Shown in pieces: positions 7,205 to 12,299 of a stretch of 12,299 nt of DNA. Origin of the DNA: Prochlorococcus marinus str. MIT 9215 (GTDB lineage Bacteria > Cyanobacteriota > Cyanobacteriia > PCC-6307 > Cyanobiaceae). Below the pieces are notes generated by a model, which was not told the origin of the DNA, did no database searches, and worked only from the letters and a program-made list of their open reading frames with translations. The stretch spans positions 1 to 12,299 of the forward strand of contig CATBLW010000295.1 of assembly GCA_949486985.1 (NCBI GenBank). Direction: 5' to 3'. The position numbers and the translations under genes were made by a program. The first letter of the stretch is position 1, and the number at the start of each line of letters is the position of its first letter.

Positions 7205-8163
7205 GCCCACTGTCGATCGATCTCTAAATTACGGTCCAACCAGGGCAGGATGGCCTGATGGAATTCATTCGCTGATTCGTCATGGGGGCAATGGCCTGAT
7301 TTTTCAATCACAGAAAGGCTTGCCCAGGGATATTGCTTCTCTACATGTTGTCCAATTGTCAATGGAACCAAGCGATCCTTCTGGCCCCAGAGGAGTAGCA
7401 AGGCTGGACGATTTGGATTGTTAGTTAGTCGATCAAGCAATGCTGGAGCCGTTGCTTCCCTTGGACGCAGGGTCATGCCGATGCTCATGGCTCTGAGTGA
7501 GCGAGCTGCTGTTGGTCTTTGTGCCGGCCTGGCAATCAGCCTGAGCAATTCTTTGTCCGCCTGGATGTTGCTGTTGTAAGCCACCTGTAGGGCTGCTCGC
7601 AGTAGGCCTGTATGGGTAATGAGGGGAACAATCAGTTCAAGGGGCAGTAGGCGAAAGAACAGTCTCAGGAAAAAGCTCTTCAGTTGGCACCACCATTCAG
7701 GTTGCTGCAAATCCAAGGGCTGAATTAAAGCCGGATCCGGTAAAGGAGCGGCCACAACTGCCGCCACGAGCTCAGGTCGTAATGCGGCGGTGGTTAGAGC
7801 TGTTAGGCCACCAAGAGAATTCCCAATTAGTACAGCTTTTCCCCAGCGACTGACATCCACAATTTGTTCAAGGAAAGCGGCCAACTGCTTTCCCCAAAGA
7901 AGATTGTCGAGAGGGCGATCTCGCTCCACACCAGGTTGGGCCGAGGCTCCGAAGCCGATCAGATCAAGCCCATAAACGCGGAATCCAGCGGCTGCAAGCG
8001 CAGCGGCGTTGTGGCGCCAATGGCCACTAGAGGCTCCGAATCCGTGCAGAAGCACGAGTGGACGGTTCTCTTCCTTCCCAAGCACTCGCCAGTGACAGGA
8101 AAGGTTTTGCCAATACCACTGATTTGATTCTCCCCAGTCGACACCGGCATCTTGGATGTCCAT
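7201..8163 (-). CDS. Alpha/beta hydrolase with intact catalytic triad
   Basis: A 320-residue serine hydrolase of the alpha/beta fold. The oxyanion-hole motif HGFGASSGHWRHN is at 40-52, the nucleophile is Ser116 in GNSLGG, the acid is Asp263 in LLWGQKDRLVP, and the base is His291 in SGHCPH. A helical cap lies around 150-230. The HGFGAS...HWR, LDLIGFGAS and GNSLGG pattern resembles the plastid/cyanobacterial group that includes pheophytinase-like and chlorophyll dephytylase-like enzymes; that substrate is a guess from motif style. ATG 8163 is chosen because the frame upstream, open to 8220, lies inside trm1. It overlaps the divergent trm1 by 12 bp at the 5' ends and ilvH by ATGA at the 3' end, an unexpected partner functionally. 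Confidence 0.9.
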   Translation of the reverse strand: MDIQDAGVDWGESNQWYWQNLSCHWRVLGKEENRPLVLLHGFGASSGHWRHNAAALAAAGFRVYGLDLIGFGASAQPGVERDRPLDNLLWGKQLAAFLEQIVDVSRWGKAVLIGNSLGGLTALTTAALRPELVAAVVAAPLPDPALIQPLDLQQPEWWCQLKSFFLRLFFRLLPLELIVPLITHTGLLRAALQVAYNSNIQADKELLRLIARPAQRPTAARSLRAMSIGMTLRPREATAPALLDRLTNNPNRPALLLLWGQKDRLVPLTIGQHVEKQYPWASLSVIEKSGHCPHDESANEFHQAILPWLDRNLEIDRQWA

Positions 8164-9396
8164 GTCGGCAGTCTGGAGGTCAGTTGCATCCAAGGTGGCC
8201 TGATCCAACCCAATTCCCACTATCGCGAAGGTTCAGCAACCCTGGAACTCGGGGATGGTTTCTTTCGTGCTGATTCACGTCCATCGCGTGATCTTTCGGT
8301 TCTGTTGGCGGCCCTGCAATACCAGTCTTCTGTGAACGCAACGTCCCCATTGCGTTGGTTGGATTTGATGGCTGGTTGTGGGATTCGTTCGCTGCGCTGG
8401 GGGCTTGAGAGTGTGCTCTCCTCAGCGACGCATTCAGCTGGCCTTCTCCCACCAGAAATCTGGGTGAATGATGCCGACCCTGATCGTGCTGAATTATTGA
8501 ATCGCAATTTGGAGCCGTTGCGGCTGAAGGGCGGCTCGATTCAGTTAGCCAATGAACCAGCTGAGGCACTGCTAAGTCGGGCCCATTACGAAGGGCGTTG
8601 CTTTGACCTCATCGATCTTGATGGCTTTGGTTGCCCTAATGCTTTGCTGCAGCCCGTTCTCAATGTCCTTGCCAATGAGGGCGTGTTGCTGCTGGCCAGT
8701 AGTGATGGTCGTTCTCCAACAGGACATGATCGTTGCGGTGCGATTCGCCGACTTGCGGCCGCGGCGCGTACCCACCCCGCAAGTTGGGAGGTGGCCCTGC
8801 GGTTGCAAATGGCTGCTCTGGCGCGCCATGCATGGGTCTTGGGGCGAGGTTTGGAGCCGTTGGCTTGCTTCAGTGATGGGAGAACCTTCCGTCTCGCGGT
8901 AAGGCTTAAGAGCCGCTTGGCTGAAGAGGAAGAGCATCTGCTGGGACTTCTGGCCCGTTGTGACGCTTGTGGAGACCAAGCAATTCAGCCTTTGCTGAGT
9001 CTTCAGGGGTGGCCGAGTTGCCATTGCTCGCCTGGGGATGGGCGTTGGGCTGTGAGTGGTCCCCTATGGCTTGGGCGATTGCAATCTGTTGAGGTTTTGG
9101 GAGCGCTACTGCAATTGGAGGAACAGCTGCCTTTAACAATGTCTCCAGTCAGTTTTCGACTGTTGCAGAGGTTGAAGGCTGATGTTGGTTTGCCTGTTTG
9201 TTGCTGGTCAATCAACGAACTGGCCAAACGTTTGGCTTTGTCAGGCCCGCCCCCTGTCTCGGCCCTTGTTGAGGCTCTTCGCTCTGCTGGACATCAGGCT
9301 TATGGCAGTGCCTTGATGGCAGGGCAGGTGCGTTCAGATGTCCCTTTCCCTGAGTTGTTACGCGTTTGTCAATCAATTCATAGGGCAGGGCGTTAA
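8152..9396 (+). CDS. trm1: Trm1-type tRNA (guanine-N2)-dimethyltransferase
   Basis: Trm1 uses S-adenosylmethionine to methylate N2 of guanine 26 in tRNA. It is general in archaea and eukaryotes and limited in bacteria (Aquifex, cyanobacteria). In this 414-residue product the conserved region starts at YREGSATLELGDGFFR (24-39), followed by SRDLSVL, the SAM-binding LDLMAGCGIRSLRW (70-83), the acidic WVNDADP, the catalytic-type DLDGFGCPNAL (155-165), and a cysteine set that may bind zinc: Cys270 and Cys273 (CDAC), Cys290 and Cys292 (CHC). The C-terminal domain has the RLKADVGLPVCCW segment. ATG 8152 is the only good start, but the first about 22 residues are not obviously family-like. The start overlaps the divergent hydrolase start by 12 bp. 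petM follows after 29 bp. Confidence 0.88.
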   Translation: MDVHVGSLEVSCIQGGLIQPNSHYREGSATLELGDGFFRADSRPSRDLSVLLAALQYQSSVNATSPLRWLDLMAGCGIRSLRWGLESVLSSATHSAGLLPPEIWVNDADPDRAELLNRNLEPLRLKGGSIQLANEPAEALLSRAHYEGRCFDLIDLDGFGCPNALLQPVLNVLANEGVLLLASSDGRSPTGHDRCGAIRRLAAAARTHPASWEVALRLQMAALARHAWVLGRGLEPLACFSDGRTFRLAVRLKSRLAEEEEHLLGLLARCDACGDQAIQPLLSLQGWPSCHCSPGDGRWAVSGPLWLGRLQSVEVLGALLQLEEQLPLTMSPVSFRLLQRLKADVGLPVCCWSINELAKRLALSGPPPVSALVEALRSAGHQAYGSALMAGQVRSDVPFPELLRVCQSIHRAGR

Positions 9397-9425
9397 ATAA
9401 TGGATGTCATTGAACTTGCCAATCC

Positions 9426-9524
9426 ATGGCTTCAGAGATTTTTGGTATTGCCGCTGTTTTCTGGGTATTGATCCCAGTTGGCCTGCTTGGTGGCGCACTT
9501 TTGTTGAAGCTTCAGGGAGATTGA
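9426..9524 (+). CDS. petM: Cytochrome b6f complex subunit PetM
   Basis: PetM (subunit VII) is one of the small single-helix subunits of the cytochrome b6f complex, which carries electrons between the photosystems in the thylakoid membrane. The 32-residue frame starts MASEIFGIAAVFWVLIPVGL and ends with LLLKLQGD; almost all of it is one hydrophobic helix, with the short acidic start and the Pro-containing middle typical of cyanobacterial PetM. Size is exactly that expected (31-34 residues). It is short enough to be missed by length-filtered gene calling. It lies 29 bp after trm1 and 55 bp before ycf39, all on the same strand, and could be cotranscribed. I see no strong Shine-Dalgarno. Confidence 0.93.
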   Translation: MASEIFGIAAVFWVLIPVGLLGGALLLKLQGD

Positions 9525-9579
9525 ATCTCGCGGCTTGGAGTCGGCCCATTTAGGCTCCTTGCTTGCTAGGTCGGACCCT

Positions 9580-10545
9580 ATGCAGGTTCTGGTGGTTGGT
9601 GGAACAGGAACCCTCGGGAGGCAGATTGCCTCTCGGGCAATTGATGCCGGCCATCAGGTGCGCTGCATGGTGCGCGCTCCACGAAAAGCTGCTTTCCTCC
9701 AGGAGTGGGGATGTGAGCTGACTCGCGGCAATTTGTTGGAGCCGGAAAGCATCGATTACGCCCTTGAAGGCGTCGATGCTGTGATTGATGCGGCAACCAG
9801 TCGGCCCAATGATCCAAAGAGTGTTTACGTCACTGACTGGGACGGCAAGCTGAATTTATTGCGTGCTTGTGAACGAGCAGGGGTTAAACGCTTCGTTTTC
9901 CTTTCCTTGCTAGCGGCCGAGCAACATCGTGATGTGCCGTTAATGGACATCAAATTCTGTACAGAGAAGCTGCTTTCCGAATCATCCTTTGATTACACAA
10001 TCCTGCAGGGTGTGGCTTTTATGCAGGGTGTGATTGGTCAGTTCGCCATTCCTGTACTCGAAGACCAGACCGTTTGGGTTAGCGGTGGCAACCCGACAGC
10101 GGTTGCTTACATGAACACTCAAGACATGGCACGTTTTGCCGTTGCTGCTCTTGATCGCCAAGAAACGATTCGTCGCAGCTTTCCCGTTGTGGGGCCAAAG
10201 GCATGGACAAACGAAGAGGTTGTGGATTTGTGTGAAAAGGCTGCCAATAAAAAAGCCAAATTGATAAGAGTTTCGCCGTTTTTAATTGGTTTAACTGAGA
10301 AAATCGTCTCCTTCTTTGAGTCCACTGTCAGCGTTGGTGAAAGGCTTGCCTTTGCACAAGTTGTTGGAGGTGGAACGGCTTTGGACGCTCCAATGGACGA
10401 CACCTATGCAGCTTTTGGTTTGGATCCTTCTGAGACCACCAAGCTGGAGAGTTATATCCGCGAGTATTACGCCACGATTATGAAGCGACTGCGAGAGATG
10501 GATGTTGAACTCGATCAGGAAGCCAAGAAGAAGCTTCCTTTCTAA
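9580..10545 (+). CDS. ycf39: Ycf39, photosystem II assembly factor (atypical short-chain dehydrogenase)
   Basis: Ycf39 (relative of plant HCF244) acts with high-light-inducible proteins in early photosystem II assembly, helping deliver chlorophyll to newly made D1. The 321-residue product begins MQVLVVGGTGTLGRQIASRA, an NAD(P)-binding Rossmann start with GGTGTLG at 7-13, followed by GHQVRCMVRAP, the family-typical RGNLLEPES, DGKLNLLRACERAGVKRFVF and FDYTILQG. The catalytic Tyr-x3-Lys of classical dehydrogenases is absent, as expected for this NmrA-like group. ATG 9580 is chosen because the open frame to 9535 adds 15 residues before the Rossmann strand, outside the family pattern, and would nearly abut petM. 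Synteny with petM and proximity to psbD-psbC and ycf4 fit its role. Confidence 0.93.
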   Translation: MQVLVVGGTGTLGRQIASRAIDAGHQVRCMVRAPRKAAFLQEWGCELTRGNLLEPESIDYALEGVDAVIDAATSRPNDPKSVYVTDWDGKLNLLRACERAGVKRFVFLSLLAAEQHRDVPLMDIKFCTEKLLSESSFDYTILQGVAFMQGVIGQFAIPVLEDQTVWVSGGNPTAVAYMNTQDMARFAVAALDRQETIRRSFPVVGPKAWTNEEVVDLCEKAANKKAKLIRVSPFLIGLTEKIVSFFESTVSVGERLAFAQVVGGGTALDAPMDDTYAAFGLDPSETTKLESYIREYYATIMKRLREMDVELDQEAKKKLPF

Positions 10546-10565
10546 AACCACCTAGCGAAGGCAAG

Positions 10566-10594
10566 CTGGCATCTCCATAGTTCTTCTGTACTAT
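10566..10594 (+). promoter_or_regulatory. Candidate promoter before the small unknown gene
   Basis: CTGGCA (10566-10571) and TACTAT (10589-10594) are 17 bp apart, with four and five matches respectively to the sigma-70 consensus. A start near 10601 would favour translation from ATG 10622, and conflicts with use of the GAGGG ribosome site for GTG 10607. Weak evidence. Confidence 0.25.
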
Positions 10595-10606
10595 TGAGGG
10601 TGATTC

Positions 10607-10837
10607 GTGCCTCTCCTTGGGATGTCTGTCGTTCAAGTAAAAAATCTTCAGCGCCGCCTCGATAATCTGGCCCGTGAGGCGAATGATGAGCTTGATCGTG
10701 TCTGTGGGCACGATCTATGGCGCAGCCTTGGCTTTGACGCCTTCGATGGTCCCGATGATGCAGAGCGTCGCTCTCGAGCCAATTACTACTACGGTCAGTG
10801 GCAGACCGTTCGCGAGCTTCAGGAGGCCCTGGGGTGA
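10607..10837 (+). CDS. Small unknown soluble protein, 76 residues
   Basis: I do not recognise this protein. GTG 10607 is preceded by GAGGG at 10596-10600 with six bases between, a good ribosome site; ATG 10622 (71 residues, MSVVQVKNLQRRL) is the alternative and begins where the sequence becomes regular. Residues 9-35 are an amphipathic, charged helix (VKNLQRRLDNLAREANDELDRV), then HDLWRSLGFDAFDGPDDAERRSRANYYYGQW and a last helix. It looks like a compact helical protein, typical of small picocyanobacterial conserved hypotheticals. It follows ycf39 by about 60 bp. At its stop an AGGAGG (10821-10826) and GGG-TGA lie before a hydrophobic +1 frame; see the separate entry. Confidence 0.65.
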   Translation: MPLLGMSVVQVKNLQRRLDNLAREANDELDRVCGHDLWRSLGFDAFDGPDDAERRSRANYYYGQWQTVRELQEALG

Positions 10838-10889
10838 TGGTTGGCTGTTCTTTGCGCTGGCTGTTTTTTTGAGCTGGCTTGGCTTTTGA
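10821..10889 (+). other. Possible +1 frameshift site and hydrophobic tail
   Basis: The last codons of the small unknown gene are CAG GAG GCC CTG GGG TGA. They contain a perfect AGGAGG (10821-10826) eight bases before the stop. The +1 frame has no nearby start codon, yet continues from the stop as DGWLFFALAVFLSWLGF to TGA at 10887-10889, a plausible membrane helix. Slippage of the Gly codon from GGG to GGT would give a 93-residue membrane-anchored form, resembling the layout of the prfB frameshift, although there the spacing to the stop is about six. An ancestral indel or chance are equal alternatives. Confidence 0.2.
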
Positions 10890-10913
10890 GAAGGATTGGC
10901 TAATCAGTTCATT

Positions 10914-10967
10914 CATGCATCGATCAACAGCCATTCATCGATCAATAACCATGCATCGATCAAAATG
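10914..10967. repeat. Three direct 18-bp repeats upstream of the arsM-like gene
   Basis: Three adjacent 18-bp units start at 10914, 10932 and 10950, each beginning CAT(G/T)CATCGATCAA and then diverging in the last four bases. The third ends 24 bp before the ATG of the methyltransferase gene. Conserved core, regular spacing and position suggest a multi-site operator, but the regulator is unknown. The spacing does not fit a Pho box (8-bp units every 11 bp). Confidence 0.8.
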
Positions 10968-10991
10968 TGCTGATTGCAAAAAGTGGTTGTT

Positions 10992-11789
10992 ATGACAAGC
11001 GGATGCTGTGGTTCCTCTTCTGAACCAATCACTGATCAGCTGGATCAAACGCAGGCAGTCCAGGATCGTTACGGCGCCGCGGCTCAGGTTCAGGAAGCAT
11101 GTCTCTGTACGCCAGTTCCCTTTGATCCGGCTCTGCTCAAGGTGATTCCCGCTGAGGTTATTGAGCGTGACTACGGCTGTGGCGATCCCACCCGCTGGGT
11201 TCAGCCTGGAGATACCGTCCTTGATCTCGGCAGCGGTAGTGGGAAGAACGCTTTCATTTGTGCCCAAGTGGTTGGTGCTGCAGGTGCTGTGATTGGCGTG
11301 GATCGCAATCGCGAAATGCTTGATCTGGCGTCTCAAGCGGCACCTGAAGTCGCCAATCGGATTGGTTTTTCAAACGTCAGCTTTGCTGAGGGTGGCATCG
11401 AAGCCCTTGATGCGCCTCAGGCTGATGGCGAGCCTTTGATTGCTTCGGCAAGTATCGATGTGGTGTTGAGCAACTGTGTGCTCAATTTGGTCAATCCCTC
11501 GCAGCGAAAGGATCTTTTGGCCAACATTCGCCGAGTTTTGCGTCCGGGTGGACGTGTGGCGATTAGCGATATCGTCTCCGATCGTCCTGTTCCGCTCTCG
11601 TTGCAAAAGGATCCGGAGCTATGGAGCGGTTGTATTAGTGGTGCTTGGCAAGAGGATGCTTTCTTGGCAGATTTTTGTGCCTTGGGTTTTGAGCAGGTGC
11701 GCTATGTCGATCGATCAGAGCAGCCTTGGCAGGTGGTGGAGGGGATTGAATTTCGGTCGGTCACCCTCGTTGGTCAGTTGCCGGCTTGA
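10992..11789 (+). CDS. arsM: Arsenite methyltransferase-like SAM enzyme
   Basis: ArsM methylates trivalent arsenic with S-adenosylmethionine, giving methylated and volatile arsenicals. The 265-residue product has a class I methyltransferase core: DTVLDLGSGSGKNAF (74-88), IGVDRN (101-106), SNCVLNL (160-166) and LRPGGRVAISDIV (183-195). Cysteines fall where ArsM arsenic ligands are expected: Cys63 in DYGCGDP, Cys162 in SNCVLNL and Cys214 in WSGCISGA, with spacings of 99 and 52, against 102 and 50 in the red-alga enzyme (Cys72, Cys174, Cys224). Cys37 or Cys39 (ACLCTP) could be the fourth. The N-terminus has an extra Cys-Cys pair (5-6). No arsR, arsC or arsenite pump is nearby, so the substrate is inferred. 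ATG 10992 is preferred over TTG 10974, which lies close to the repeats. The 3' end overlaps the rluE-like gene by 29 bp. Confidence 0.75.
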   Translation: MTSGCCGSSSEPITDQLDQTQAVQDRYGAAAQVQEACLCTPVPFDPALLKVIPAEVIERDYGCGDPTRWVQPGDTVLDLGSGSGKNAFICAQVVGAAGAVIGVDRNREMLDLASQAAPEVANRIGFSNVSFAEGGIEALDAPQADGEPLIASASIDVVLSNCVLNLVNPSQRKDLLANIRRVLRPGGRVAISDIVSDRPVPLSLQKDPELWSGCISGAWQEDAFLADFCALGFEQVRYVDRSEQPWQVVEGIEFRSVTLVGQLPA

Positions 11790-12299
11790 TAACTAAAGCC
11801 TTTAGGCGTTGGGCTTCCTCTGATGAGACCTCTCGCCATTGACCGGGAGTTAGGTGCTCAATGCTTAGGGCTGGTTTCCCATCCATGAGATCAATCTGTT
11901 GCCTGATCAGTCGCAACGTTGGCAGGCCAACAGCAGCAGTCATCCGTCGAACTTGTCGATTACGCCCCTCTCGAATCATCAATTCCAACCAGTTGGTTGG
12001 AATGTTTCTCCTGACGCGGATCGGGGGATCACGTTCCGCCACGTTGGAGACATCGGCTTCATTGAGGAGATTCACGCGAGCCGGACGTGTTGCTTTCCCC
12101 TGAATGTTCACGCCTTGTGCAAGTTGTTCGAGTTGGTGGGGGGTTACCGCACCCTCCACTTGCGCCCAATAACGTCTCCAATGGCCGAAGCGAGGATCAG
12201 TGAGGCGTTGTTGCAAGCGTCCATTGCTGGTGAGTAGCAATAGCCCTTCGCTATCGGCATCCAATCGCCCTGCGGCATAAACACCTGCGACAGGGATGA
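11761..12299 (-). CDS. RluE/RsuA-family pseudouridine synthase (5' part outside window)
   Basis: These enzymes isomerise specific uridines of rRNA to pseudouridine; the RluE branch acts on 23S rRNA. From the window edge 178 residues are open, beginning IPVAGVYAAGRLDADSEGLL. This holds the catalytic motif G-R-L-D with the active Asp at visible residue 13, followed by LLLLTSNGRLQQRLTDP. Further on are KxYWAQVEG-like RRYWAQVEG, and the RRNIPTNWLELMIREGRNRQ segment with the conserved RQVRRM after it. The short C-terminus and lack of a long tail favour RluE, which usually has no S4 domain, over RsuA or RluB, but the N-terminus is needed to decide. It converges with the arsM-like gene; the stop codons are overlapped by 29 bp and no terminator lies between. 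Confidence 0.88.
   Translation of the reverse strand, partial: IPVAGVYAAGRLDADSEGLLLLTSNGRLQQRLTDPRFGHWRRYWAQVEGAVTPHQLEQLAQGVNIQGKATRPARVNLLNEADVSNVAERDPPIRVRRNIPTNWLELMIREGRNRQVRRMTAAVGLPTLRLIRQQIDLMDGKPALSIEHLTPGQWREVSSEEAQRLKALVIKPATDQRG

Noticed and set aside
8180..8569. Open frame of 129 codons on the minus strand
   Set aside because: It lies wholly inside trm1, which has clear family motifs, and itself shows none.
10837..10872. ATG 10837 as a separate tiny gene after the AGGAGG
   Set aside because: It has a well-placed ribosome site and TGATG overlap but encodes only 11 residues without known relatives; kept only as an alternative reading of the AGGAGG.
10914..10967. CRISPR-like array
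   Set aside because: The units are only 18 bp, adjacent, with a four-base variable tail and no spacers; no cas gene is present.

Overview
The window looks like chromosome from a marine picocyanobacterium (Synechococcus or a Prochlorococcus of intermediate GC). The evidence is gene content: psbD-psbC, ycf4, petM and ycf39 lie together with cobQ, a Maf protein, ilvH, a Trm1-type tRNA methyltransferase and small lineage-specific proteins, packed densely with very short gaps and many non-ATG starts. I see no transposase, integrase, tRNA, rRNA or CRISPR. This is core genome, not an island.

Layout. (1) 1-1897, minus strand: an uncharacterised winged-helix-like protein overlaps cobQ (cobyric acid synthase) by ATGA; cobQ runs off the left edge. 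(2) 1940-2557, plus: a Maf-type nucleotide pyrophosphatase, divergent from the cobQ pair. (3) 2649-5157, minus: psbD and psbC (photosystem II D2 and CP43), overlapping by 17 bp with a GTG start for psbC, followed by a plain hairpin and then an intrinsic terminator. (4) 5345-6634, plus: ycf4 (photosystem I assembly), then three bases later a cyclophilin-type lipoprotein. (5) 6674-8163, minus: an alpha/beta hydrolase overlapping ilvH (acetolactate synthase small subunit) by ATGA. (6) 8152-10889, plus: trm1, the 32-residue petM (cytochrome b6f), ycf39 (photosystem II assembly), and a small unknown protein with a possible +1 frameshift site at its stop. (7) 10914-10967: three direct 18-bp repeats just before an arsenite-methyltransferase-like gene. 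(8) 11761-12299, minus: the 3' part of an RluE-like pseudouridine synthase, converging on and overlapping the methyltransferase.

Functionally, five genes serve the photosynthetic membrane: D2 and CP43 are photosystem II core subunits, Ycf39 helps assemble photosystem II, Ycf4 helps assemble photosystem I, and PetM is a small cytochrome b6f subunit. The others are housekeeping: cobalamin and branched-chain amino-acid synthesis, tRNA and rRNA modification, nucleotide-pool cleaning and proline isomerisation, plus probable arsenic methylation.

The two least ordinary signals are the triple 18-bp repeat upstream of the methyltransferase, and the AGGAGG + GGG-TGA arrangement at the end of the small unknown gene, where the +1 frame encodes a hydrophobic tail. 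Neither is proven; both can be tested by comparison with related genomes.
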